A DNA stretch of 10,640 nt. It comes from Planctomycetaceae bacterium (GTDB taxonomy: Bacteria > Planctomycetota > Planctomycetia > Pirellulales > UBA1268). The translations under genes and the position numbers were made by a program. Every line of letters starts with the position of its first letter. Position 1 is the first letter of the stretch. Location: assembly GCA_018694455.1 (NCBI GenBank), contig JABHNP010000014.1, forward strand, positions 1-10,640, written 5' to 3'. Shown here in pieces: positions 1-6,899 of this stretch. The notes under the pieces are model-generated. The model had not been told where the DNA came from. It worked only from the letters and a program-made list of their open reading frames with translations, and did no database searches.

Positions 1-1571
1 CCCTGTTGCTCTGCTGATACGGGATTAACGCCAGCTTGAATGACTGGTTTTGGAAAACTCCCCAGTGCCCACACCACAATGCTGACAGCGAGTATCAGTG
101 TGCCAGCATTTTTCAGAAAAGAGACAGCAGCCTCACGAACCCGTTCACCAACAACGGCTGGCTGTGGCCACCGCCAGCTCGGAAGCTCTAATACAAACGG
201 CTGTGGTGGTCCACGGAAAATGGTGCGAGAAAGAACAAAAGCAACAATTGCAGCAACAAAAATACCAATGAGATACATTGAAGCAAGGACAACAGCAGGT
301 AAACGAAACCAGGTATTCCCAACCGCAACATTTGGCACGAATGCACTACATAAAAGTAAATAGACTGGGAGTCTCGCTGAACAGCTCATAAGAGGTGCAA
401 CAAGAATAGTTAGTAACCTGTCGCGTTTATTCTCAATTGTACGGGCAGCCATGATGCCAGGAATAGCACACGCAAAACTTGAAAGAAGTGGAATAAAAGA
501 TTTCCCAGAGAGGCCAACTCCAACAAGAAGCCGGTCCATAAGGAAAGCTGCTCGGGCCAAATATCCACAGCCCTCAAGCACGGCCACAAAGAGAAAAAGA
601 ATAGCTATTTGTGGCAGAAATATAACGACTCCACCAACTCCTGCAATGATGCCGTTTACGACAAGTGACTGAAGTATGCCATCGGGCATGACCAATTCAG
701 CCCATCCTGCAAGGAGTTCCACACCACCCGAAACAAGGTCCATCAGCGGAGTTGCCAGCCAGAAAATAGAACTGAATATCGAGAGCATGGTCATACCAAA
801 GACGACAGTTCCGAGAATGCGATGTGTGAGTACTGCATCAATACGTTCACCAAGTGACCGACTGTGCTTGGTAGAAAATGAAAGAACATCTTTGGTGATA
901 TCATCAATCCAGCTGTAACGGGCGATCGCATCAGCTGCCGCGACAGGTCGATCTGATTCCGCACCTTTAGATAAGTAAGCATTTAATGCTTTAGGGACTA
1001 CCTGTCCTGACCAATCCCTGGATTCGATAAGTGCATCGGCTAGTTGATCAACACCGTCTCGACGAGGTGCGACAAGACGCAGTACTGGACAACCAAGAAA
1101 CTCTGAAAGCTTCTTGCGATCGATATGTATACCTTTTGATTCTGCGACGTCGCAGAGTGTCAATGCGACAAGAACAGGTCGTCCTACAGCGAGTGCCTGA
1201 CTCACAAGATACAGGTTACGGCTGAGATTTGTTGCATCAACAACCACAACAATGCAGTCAGGTTGTGCAACACTATTTATGTTGCCACAGAGAACATCAA
1301 CAGCAACCTGTTCATCGGGGCTTTTTGGATTCAGACTATAAGCACCTGGCAGATCAATCAGTTCAATGGTATGGCCACGATGTAAAAATGTTCCAACTTT
1401 TTCTTCAACGGTGACTCCCGGATAGTTCCCGATTCGTGTCGGTATCCCAGCAATTGCTGAAAAAAGTGTGCTCTTCCCGGTATTGGGATTACCAAGCAAG
1501 GCGACAGTCAGTTTCATATCAGTCTCAACGGATTGTTGCTCTGTTGAATTTCGAGCCCTCATGGAAGACAT
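1..1571 (-). CDS. feoB: Ferrous iron transporter FeoB, N-terminal 523 residues (runs off left edge)
   Basis: Inner-membrane Fe2+ uptake protein with an N-terminal GTPase domain and a polytopic permease domain. I translated the minus strand codon by codon from 1571 to the edge and found no stop or frameshift. The G domain shows G1 GNPNTGKST, G2 around GVTVEEK and G3 DLPGAYSL. The G4 position reads TLCD instead of the usual NxxD. The permease part has several hydrophobic helices and the Gate-type block GLSGKSFIPLLSSFACAIPG, then TIENKRDRL and APLMSCSARLP, which are FeoB hallmarks. The second gate and C-terminus lie outside the window. The start is uncertain. ATG 1571 gives an 18-residue leader and lies 39 bp after feoA; ATG 1517 (MKLTVALLGNPNTGKS) matches the usual FeoB start. 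Neither has a strong Shine-Dalgarno. It is the second gene of the feoAB operon. Confidence 0.95.
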   Translation of the reverse strand, partial: MSSMRARNSTEQQSVETDMKLTVALLGNPNTGKSTLFSAIAGIPTRIGNYPGVTVEEKVGTFLHRGHTIELIDLPGAYSLNPKSPDEQVAVDVLCGNINSVAQPDCIVVVVDATNLSRNLYLVSQALAVGRPVLVALTLCDVAESKGIHIDRKKLSEFLGCPVLRLVAPRRDGVDQLADALIESRDWSGQVVPKALNAYLSKGAESDRPVAAADAIARYSWIDDITKDVLSFSTKHSRSLGERIDAVLTHRILGTVVFGMTMLSIFSSIFWLATPLMDLVSGGVELLAGWAELVMPDGILQSLVVNGIIAGVGGVVIFLPQIAILFLFVAVLEGCGYLARAAFLMDRLLVGVGLSGKSFIPLLSSFACAIPGIMAARTIENKRDRLLTILVAPLMSCSARLPVYLLLCSAFVPNVAVGNTWFRLPAVVLASMYLIGIFVAAIVAFVLSRTIFRGPPQPFVLELPSWRWPQPAVVGERVREAAVSFLKNAGTLILAVSIVVWALGSFPKPVIQAGVNPVSAEQQ

Positions 1572-1610
1572 TATCGATCCAAACGTTTTCGTAGGAGAAG
1601 ATACAGGTGT

Positions 1611-1835
1611 TCAGGTCGCGACAACTACACGTGCAGCTTCATTACGTCGAATTGATAAGCGATAGCCTCGCAGTTCCAATTCAACCGGGTCACCTAATGG
1701 CGCCGTACCAACAATGGTGACCTCAACACCTGGTGTAAGACCCATTTCAAGTAACCGCAGCGAGGTGTTGTCGTCACCAGAGACATCGACGACCTGTGTT
1801 GTTGTTCCAATATTTACAGTTGCGAGTGACCGCAT
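1611..1835 (-). CDS. feoA: Ferrous iron transport accessory protein FeoA
   Basis: Small cytosolic SH3-like protein of 74 residues that partners FeoB. The family pattern is clear: LRLLEMGLTPGVEVTIV, then APLGDPVELELRGYRLSIRRNEA and a short hydrophobic strand. I chose ATG 1835 because it has an AGGA Shine-Dalgarno (ACAGGAATTCACC before ATG) and gives the usual FeoA length. An ATG at 1886 in the same frame would add 17 residues that do not look like FeoA. The gene lies 39 bp upstream of feoB in the same reading frame. Its single TGA at 1611-1613 is followed by thirteen sense codons up to the feoB ATG, so the two are separated only by that stop. Expression probably depends on the promoter/palindrome at 1913-1966. 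Confidence 0.92.
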   Translation of the reverse strand: MRSLATVNIGTTTQVVDVSGDDNTSLRLLEMGLTPGVEVTIVGTAPLGDPVELELRGYRLSIRRNEAARVVVAT

Positions 1836-1912
1836 GGTGAATTCCTGTATGAGATGTCGAAGCGAAACACAATCAGTAATCGACATAAGTGAGCGACACT
1901 CTTGAAAAGCTG

Positions 1913-1929
1913 TTGAGACGCAGTCTCAA
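1913..1929. promoter_or_regulatory. Perfect inverted repeat, candidate operator of feoAB
   Basis: TTGAGAC-GCA-GTCTCAA is a perfect palindrome with 7-bp arms and a 3-bp spacer in the divergent feoA/bioD intergenic region. It lies immediately downstream of the candidate feo -10 hexamer, so it would cover the transcription start, a typical place for a repressor. It does not match the classical Fur or DtxR consensus as I know them, so the binding protein is unknown. That it is an iron-responsive operator is inference from position only. Confidence 0.45.
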
Positions 1930-1937
1930 TAACACGT

Positions 1938-1966
1938 ATCCTAGAAAGGGTTTCCTGTGCGGGCAA
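1938..1966 (-). promoter_or_regulatory. Candidate sigma70-type promoter for feoAB
   Basis: On the minus strand TTGCCC (1961-1966) and TAGGAT (1938-1943) are separated by exactly 17 bp. Each hexamer matches the E. coli consensus at 4 of 6 positions. The predicted start near 1931 sits at the edge of the palindrome and about 95 bp upstream of the feoA ATG. Planctomycete promoters are poorly characterised, so this is a sequence-based guess. Confidence 0.4.
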
Positions 1967-2011
1967 GAGTCCATATTGATTCGCCGTCGTTAGGGCTGAA
2001 GATATAACGTT

Positions 2012-2713
2012 ATGACACAAGGCCTTTTCATTACCGGTACCGATACTGATGTTGGTAAGACTGCAGTTGCAGTCGCGATTTTAAAACAGTGTGTTGGCCA
2101 GCGAATCGATTGCCGAGCATATAAACCAGTCGCCAGTGGTGTTCAGTGTAGCCTTTCAGATATCGAACGACTCTGGCAGGCAACCGAACAATCAGGGAAC
2201 CGTGAAGACGTTTGCCCTCAATCATTTCAACTTGCCGTTGCACCTGAACAGGCTGCTGCCGCTGAGGAGAAGCAGATTGATGACGGTCTTCTCCGCAGAG
2301 GCCTTTATCCACATAGATCATCGAAGTTCATTCTTATTGAGGGCGCGGGTGGGCTGTTTTCACCGCTCAGCCATCAGACACTCAATATTGATCTGGCCCG
2401 AGAGTTTCAAGTGCCTATCGTAATCGTTGATAGGAGTCATCTTGGGGCGATCGGTCGTACATTGATGGCTGTGGCAGCAGCCGAATCGGTAGGTTTAACG
2501 GTTGCAGCTGTAGTGCTATCTCAAACAGAACCGTGTCATTCTGACAATGATCAAAAGCCAGACAGTGCTTTCTTCATCGCACGGCATTCACGTGAAGAAT
2601 TACAAAGGAGACTTCCGCAAATTCTGGTCTGTTGGCTCGGTTACGACTCATCCACCATTGAACCATATGTGGATTGGTTCAAGAAGTCTGCAGACCTTCA
2701 CATACCGATGTAA
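2012..2713 (+). CDS. bioD: ATP-dependent dethiobiotin synthetase BioD
   Basis: Cytosolic enzyme of biotin synthesis that carboxylates 7,8-diaminopelargonate with CO2 and ATP to form the ureido ring of dethiobiotin. The 233-residue product has the P-loop GTDTDVGKT at residues 9-17, YKPVASG at 37-43 with the Lys and Ser that bind substrate and phosphate in characterised BioD, EGAGGLFSP at 110-118, and a VDRSHLGAIGRTL segment at 139-151 matching the family's LGxxxxTL motif. Length is normal (about 225-240). The ATG directly precedes the conserved core, so the start is well placed, although no clear Shine-Dalgarno precedes it. It stands alone here: no bioA, bioF or bioB neighbour is visible. It is transcribed divergently from feoAB and converges on the GH57 gene with a 61-bp gap in which I see no terminator hairpin. 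Confidence 0.93.
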   Translation: MTQGLFITGTDTDVGKTAVAVAILKQCVGQRIDCRAYKPVASGVQCSLSDIERLWQATEQSGNREDVCPQSFQLAVAPEQAAAAEEKQIDDGLLRRGLYPHRSSKFILIEGAGGLFSPLSHQTLNIDLAREFQVPIVIVDRSHLGAIGRTLMAVAAAESVGLTVAAVVLSQTEPCHSDNDQKPDSAFFIARHSREELQRRLPQILVCWLGYDSSTIEPYVDWFKKSADLHIPM

Positions 2714-2774
2714 GGAGATGATTTTAATTGTATCGAAAGACCTCAAAAAGTATTTGTTGAGTCAGATTGAATTA

Positions 2775-4925
2775 TTATGGAGTATTTATATGATCTGCAA
2801 CTGACACTCGAATAAGAACGTCCCAGCATCCATTCGCGTCTGGTGTGACAATCCAGTGAGGCATGACTACGACCGACTGATGGATGAGTTCAAATCCACC
2901 TTCTGATTGACTCACAGACTCGATTGGAAATGTCCAGAAGCCAGCATGCCCACCGTTACTCGCAACACCACAGTTAAGGCTTACACGGATATCAAGCCAG
3001 TCATCCTCGAGACTCACAAGAGATGTCTCTTTAAGATCAAGATGAGTTCCAAGATGTCCGAGATCCAAACCATCGTTATCTTTGAAGCAGCGTCCTTTTG
3101 CTTGAGTGGGAAGCCCAGCAAAATTGAACTCTACAGCTAAATGTTGACAGAAGTCATCCGGGAGATCTTCAAGCTTGTATCCAATTTCAACAGTATCGGA
3201 ACCCGCAGAAAGTGTGATTGCTTTGGACAGCGTGAATGGAATTCCCCAAACGTTTCCTGCCCTCGATAAGAGAACCTGCATACGATCTGGATTACGGCGA
3301 ATACTTGCCTCATATGCTCCTGTTGCAAAATCCCCACGCTCCATCGCTTCACCGGAAACAATTGCTGCACTCGATGCATCGACATCAAAAAAATGATCAA
3401 CAAGGCTTTTCCTACGAGTATTGTCATAGCGAAGTTTTTCTGAGAGACCTTTGTGCTTAAAGGTAGTTTGCTGAGAAGAATCAATAATGCTTCGTGCCTT
3501 ACCTGGCCCGGCACGTACTTGGTCGTGATATGCTTCGAGTCGACGATCAAGCGTTGCAAGAATATTGTGACGCTGCCCTCTAAGGTCAAACTCGTACACC
3601 ATCCCGCCGGTAGAAGGGGCAATCCAGAGATCAAAATGCTCGTTAGACAATCGAACTTCTGTTTTACTATCGAAGTCAAAGTCGGAACTGATAGCTTCTA
3701 CCCACGTCGATGGTCGACCTTCAGCGCGATCAAGTGCATTCTCAGCTGTGATAAATGCTTGATAAATCGCATTTCGTAAATGTGGCAGGTAGATACCACC
3801 AAAAGCTCCATGCCAATACGCGCAATTGCATTGGCCTCGATATAGTGAATCAATGGCTTCGTCATATGCAATTTTATCGGTTATGGAATCCCTCGGCATT
3901 CTTTCAAGCCGATTACTGATAACCATCATTCGAGCGTACATTTCGTTGGCTTCTGGATACTTGGAGCGAAAGTTTTTCCATGAGCCACCGCGAAGAAATG
4001 GGACAATGAGTGCCTGCTGCGGATCACTTTTTGCGTTATGCCGTGCATTGATACAGGCAATTTGCTGTGCGGGTGGAAGAGCCCATTCGGTCATCTCCCG
4101 ATAACTACATTCTGGGAGCCAGATTTTCCCACCTGGCGAATCACTTTGAATCACTTCAGACGGTAACGTCATCGTGATCCATTCTTGATTCTCCTCAAGA
4201 AGACGAAAAAAATGCTGTAACCAACCATCCTGAAAACAGGTCTTATGTGTTTCCGGCCAGACACCAAACTTTTCTCCATCATCACCAAAAACGGCTACAG
4301 CTCCTTGTCTGCGTGAAGCGAGGAATCGGAGATGTTCGATCGTGGCATCTGGTGCTGCAAAGGGAATAACATATCGCAAGTGCTCACTTCCAGGAAAAAT
4401 CGAAAGGGTGTGACCATCTGATTCGGTTATCCAATATCGATCGAGTACTTCGTCAGTGAGGCCAGCAGCCTTGAAGTGAAAGTCGTCCAAAATAGTCCAT
4501 TCGACACCGGCGATGGCAAGATCGGCGACCATGCTCGAATCCCAGACTCGTTCAGCCACCCACATTCCTTTCACTGTTGTTTGAAGACGTTGTTCAAGCC
4601 ATTGGTTGTACTGACGAACCTGACCAATGCGATCGCGCGGGGGCAACATGGCAAGTATTGGTTCAGAAAATCCACCACCGACAATTTCGATTTGCCGTGC
4701 TGCAGCTAAGGAAGCTAATCGGTTGAGATATTCGGGATGGTTCATCTCAAGCCATTCAGAAAGTGGCCCACTCGTGTGTAAGGCAATCCGGATTGTTGGA
4801 TGTTGCTGCAGTAAGTCAAGAAAAGGAAGATAGCTCTTCTGATAGGCACCCTCGATCACATCATGAAAGTTTCCGACAGGCTGATGGTCATGGAGAACAA
4901 AGACGAGACGAACAGCGGGGTGCAT
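2775..4925 (-). CDS. GH57 4-alpha-glucanotransferase / alpha-amylase
   Basis: Cytosolic glycoside hydrolase family 57 enzyme that cleaves or transfers alpha-1,4-glucan segments. The 716 residues follow the Thermococcus litoralis glucanotransferase layout. The N-terminal (beta/alpha)7 barrel has region I HDHQP (12-16), region II VGGGFSEPIL (82-91), region III GMWVAERVW (120-128; Glu125 matches the nucleophile) and region IV FGDDGEKFGVWP (213-224; the Asp215/216 pair matches the acid/base). The middle domain contains YRGQCNCAYWHGAFGGIYL at 362-380. The C-terminal beta-sandwich runs from about 410 to the end, with GGMVYEFDLRG, LDRRLEAYH and a final SQSEGGFELI. There is no signal peptide, so it acts inside the cell, probably on glycogen or maltodextrin. 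It follows the galT-family gene on the same strand after 206 bp. The start has only a weak, distant GGAA. Transferase versus hydrolase activity cannot be settled from sequence. Confidence 0.93.
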   Translation of the reverse strand: MHPAVRLVFVLHDHQPVGNFHDVIEGAYQKSYLPFLDLLQQHPTIRIALHTSGPLSEWLEMNHPEYLNRLASLAAARQIEIVGGGFSEPILAMLPPRDRIGQVRQYNQWLEQRLQTTVKGMWVAERVWDSSMVADLAIAGVEWTILDDFHFKAAGLTDEVLDRYWITESDGHTLSIFPGSEHLRYVIPFAAPDATIEHLRFLASRRQGAVAVFGDDGEKFGVWPETHKTCFQDGWLQHFFRLLEENQEWITMTLPSEVIQSDSPGGKIWLPECSYREMTEWALPPAQQIACINARHNAKSDPQQALIVPFLRGGSWKNFRSKYPEANEMYARMMVISNRLERMPRDSITDKIAYDEAIDSLYRGQCNCAYWHGAFGGIYLPHLRNAIYQAFITAENALDRAEGRPSTWVEAISSDFDFDSKTEVRLSNEHFDLWIAPSTGGMVYEFDLRGQRHNILATLDRRLEAYHDQVRAGPGKARSIIDSSQQTTFKHKGLSEKLRYDNTRRKSLVDHFFDVDASSAAIVSGEAMERGDFATGAYEASIRRNPDRMQVLLSRAGNVWGIPFTLSKAITLSAGSDTVEIGYKLEDLPDDFCQHLAVEFNFAGLPTQAKGRCFKDNDGLDLGHLGTHLDLKETSLVSLEDDWLDIRVSLNCGVASNGGHAGFWTFPIESVSQSEGGFELIHQSVVVMPHWIVTPDANGCWDVLIRVSVADHINTP

Positions 4926-5013
4926 AGGTAAAGCATTCCAGAGGCCAAAAGAGCATCTCGATTTTCATGTTTCTTGGAACTCGCGCCAAACCGAAATAAG
5001 AGATTTCACCTGT

Positions 5014-5062
5014 CGGTGTACGGCATTACGGTGTAGGTCATACCGTCTCTAGGGACTAGGGA
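5014..5062. repeat. Two short degenerate tandem duplications in the galT-GH57 gap
   Basis: At 5014-5043 two adjacent 15-bp units (CGGTGTACGGCATTA and CGGTGTAGGTCATAC) agree at 11 of 15 positions. At 5049-5062 the 7-mer CTAGGGA is repeated exactly in tandem. Arms ACGGT/ACCGT in the same stretch could also form a small hairpin. No function is evident. They look like replication-slippage products in untranslated DNA. Confidence 0.45.
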
Positions 5063-5094
5063 AGATTGTCCATGATAGAATTATGGCCTGAACT

Positions 5095-5139
5095 GTTATG
5101 GCTATTTCCAGCACGACTATGTCCAGCATGACTATGTCC
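5095..5139 (-). repeat. Three-copy 15-bp tandem repeat overlapping the galT stop codon
   Basis: On the coding strand the units are GGACATAGTCATGCT, GGACATAGTCGTGCT and GGAAATAGCCATAAC. The first two differ at one base; the third is degenerate. The unit length is a multiple of three and each unit carries TAG in the galT frame (5132-5134, 5117-5119, 5102-5104), so the end of galT is followed by two more in-frame stops, 15 nt apart. Confidence 0.8.
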
Positions 5140-6154
5140 AACAACCTGTATCACGGAGCAAACGTGTGGCTGTTTTGGGTGGAATAGTTGAGACATTATA
5201 GCCAGTTCCGAGTTCAAAGCCTGCAAGAGGTGTAATCCTCGGCAGGGCCTCGAGGTGCCAGTGCCAATGTTCCGCCGCTTGGTGAAGTGTACTGGGTGAG
5301 AGAAATGGAAATTGATGGAGCCACCAATTGTAGCTCGCTCCAGGTAGAAGGAGCTCGAGCGCTGCTGGAAAGTGTTGTGTAAATCGTGCAATATCTTCGA
5401 CGCAACTCTGGTTTTCAGTGTGAAAAAAACAAGAAGGCTCCTTGCGGATAAGCCATGCCTCAAAAGGCTGGCGAGGTGCTGGTGGGACAATAGCCACAAA
5501 ATTTTTGTAGCTATGAATCACACGGTCCTCATCGTTTGCATCAGATAAGATATTACGAAAGAGTGTTGGTTGATGAATGACGCAATCGCATTTACTAGAT
5601 ATTGTTGGTGGGATGCAGTCAATCGCAATCAGTTGGCTATGGACGTGTGCCAATGAAGCTCCAGCCTGCACGCCACCATTTTTGAAGATTGTTGCCCACG
5701 TAGTACCAGAATCTTTGGAGAGTTGTTTCATCCTCTGCTGGCAGATTGTCCAGACTCCAACCCAGTCATTAAAAGGAATCTGAAGTACTGATTCAATGTG
5801 ATGTGGTGACTCTATAACAACATCATGAACGCCATAGGCAGGCATGCTGCTTTGTGTTGTTATGACTGGGTCTGCGTTACTACCAGTTTGTGTTGCAGGA
5901 CTGCCAACCTCAACGATGGGGTATCTATTGGGAATAATCCTTGATTTCCAATCCAAGGCCTCATGCGAAGGCCACTGCTGTACTGGATCTGGAGTCATGC
6001 TGGAATTTTCAATACAGAACGGACAATTTGCTTTTTGGCAGTTTATGAGGTCATTTGGGCGAGCAGCGCGTCGTGGTGCAAGATAAATGTGTCGGTTCGA
6101 AAGAGGGTCATGGCGAATTGTTGGTTCTTGTGAATGATCGAATGAAAATGACAT
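5132..6154 (-). CDS. galT: GalT-family nucleotidylyltransferase (galactose-1-phosphate uridylyltransferase or ADP-glucose phosphorylase-like)
   Basis: Cytosolic HIT-superfamily enzyme that moves a nucleotidyl group between a nucleotide sugar and a sugar phosphate through a nucleotidyl-histidine intermediate. In GalT itself this converts UDP-glucose plus Gal-1-P to UDP-galactose plus Glc-1-P. Counting from ATG 6154 (340 residues): an N-terminal RHDPLSNRHIYLAPRRAARP block, zinc-type CPFC at 44-47, a VIESPHH segment near 118 in the place of the third zinc ligand, and the active site AHVHSQ with His172 as probable nucleophile and Gln174. The C-terminal half has HWHWHLEALPRI and AGFELGTGYNV. A GTG at 6196 would add 14 residues; I prefer ATG 6154 because it sits close to the conserved N-terminal block. 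The HxHxQ motif does not separate GalT from ADP-glucose phosphorylase, and the GH57 neighbour makes an adenylyl substrate plausible. No galK or galE is in view. Confidence 0.85.
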   Translation of the reverse strand: MSFSFDHSQEPTIRHDPLSNRHIYLAPRRAARPNDLINCQKANCPFCIENSSMTPDPVQQWPSHEALDWKSRIIPNRYPIVEVGSPATQTGSNADPVITTQSSMPAYGVHDVVIESPHHIESVLQIPFNDWVGVWTICQQRMKQLSKDSGTTWATIFKNGGVQAGASLAHVHSQLIAIDCIPPTISSKCDCVIHQPTLFRNILSDANDEDRVIHSYKNFVAIVPPAPRQPFEAWLIRKEPSCFFHTENQSCVEDIARFTQHFPAALELLLPGASYNWWLHQFPFLSPSTLHQAAEHWHWHLEALPRITPLAGFELGTGYNVSTIPPKTATRLLRDTGCWT

Positions 6155-6236
6155 GTGTGAACCACTCGAATGAATGAGAAAGGGGAGCAAATACACCTCT
6201 TATTGAACGCTACAATCGTCGCCCGTACACTCAAGG

Positions 6237-6266
6237 CCTATAACCAGTTGTGCTAAAAAGTGTCAT
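6237..6266 (-). promoter_or_regulatory. Weak candidate promoter for galT/GH57
   Basis: On the minus strand ATGACA (6261-6266) and TATAGG (6237-6242) are 18 bp apart, at 5 of 6 and 4 of 6 matches to the sigma70 consensus. They lie within the 171-bp divergent gap between galT and the peroxiredoxin gene, about 80 bp upstream of the galT ATG. I found no comparably spaced pair for the plus-strand peroxiredoxin gene; TTGGCA at 6282-6287 resembles a -35 box but has no good partner. Evidence is sequence similarity only. Confidence 0.25.
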
Positions 6267-6325
6267 TCACCGGAGTGCATTTTGGCAATTACGTATATCC
6301 TGTTTAGAGATTCGGAGAGAATATC

Positions 6326-6856
6326 ATGCTTACAGTTGGCAACGAGTTTCCCCAGTTTTCTGTCCAAGCCTGCACCGGTACGGAAAAGGAAGACATCAAG
6401 TTGCTCACATCAGCTGACTATTCTGGGAAGTGGACGGTCTTCTTTTTTTACCCAAAGGATTTTACGTTTGTTTGCCCAACGGAATTAGCTGAGTTTAACA
6501 AACAGCTCAAATCATTTTCAGATCGTGATACGAGTGTAGTTGGTGGCAGTACCGATAACGAGTGGTGTCATATGATGTGGCGACGATCACATGCAGACTT
6601 AAAAGATCTTGCCTATCCACTGATTGCTGCGCAAAAACTTGCTGCCGAACTTGGGATTCTTGAGCAAACAGAGGGATACTGCCAGCGAGCAACGTTTATT
6701 GTCGATCCGCATGGAGTCATTCAATGGGTTGATGTAAATCAAGGCCGAGTTGGCCGAAACGTAGCAGAAGTGATTCGTGTTCTTGATGCTCTTCAGAGTG
6801 ATGAACTTTGTCCGTGCAACTGGAAGAAGGGCGACCCGTATCTCAACGTGGAATAG
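6326..6856 (+). CDS. ahpC: AhpC-type 2-Cys peroxiredoxin with C-terminal CxC motif
   Basis: Cytosolic thiol peroxidase that reduces H2O2, organic peroxides and possibly peroxynitrite. The 176 residues hold the peroxidatic Cys50 in FYPKDFTFVCPTE, the STDNEW and WRRSHADLKDL segments, the active-site Arg121 in RATFIVDP, and the resolving region DELCPCNWKKGDP with Cys162 and Cys164. The tail resembles Mycobacterium tuberculosis AhpC, which also has a C-x-C resolving pair and uses AhpD or thioredoxin C as reductant; that resemblance is from memory. Extra cysteines are at 16, 81 and 119. The start is well supported by GGAGAG six to seven bases before the ATG. No ahpF or ahpD is adjacent, so the reductant must be encoded elsewhere. 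It lies 43 bp upstream of the dgkA-like gene on the same strand and is divergent from galT. Confidence 0.93.
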   Translation: MLTVGNEFPQFSVQACTGTEKEDIKLLTSADYSGKWTVFFFYPKDFTFVCPTELAEFNKQLKSFSDRDTSVVGGSTDNEWCHMMWRRSHADLKDLAYPLIAAQKLAAELGILEQTEGYCQRATFIVDPHGVIQWVDVNQGRVGRNVAEVIRVLDALQSDELCPCNWKKGDPYLNVE

Positions 6857-6899
6857 TTTGCGATGACAGGATGGGCTCGTTCTGCAGCAAGGGCAATCT

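Noticed and set aside
40..1665. Series of short plus-strand open frames
   Set aside because: All are antisense to feoB/feoA, whose minus-strand frame is continuous and conserved.
2003..2008. TATAAC as a -10 box for a leaderless bioD transcript
   Set aside because: It ends only three bases before the ATG, too close for the usual -10 to start distance, and no -35 fits at 16-18 bp.
2714..2774. Possible bidirectional terminator between the convergent bioD and GH57 genes
   Set aside because: I found no G/C-rich inverted repeat with a T tract in this gap.
3137..3679. Minus-strand 180-codon open frame
   Set aside because: It lies entirely inside the GH57 gene on the same strand in a different frame, and the GH57 frame carries the conserved motifs.
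5056..5499. Minus-strand 147-codon open frame ending in a His/Ser/Gly-rich repeat (GHSHA GHSRA)
   Set aside because: It overlaps galT in another frame. The repeat is the 15-bp DNA tandem read out of frame, and the rest has no family resemblance.
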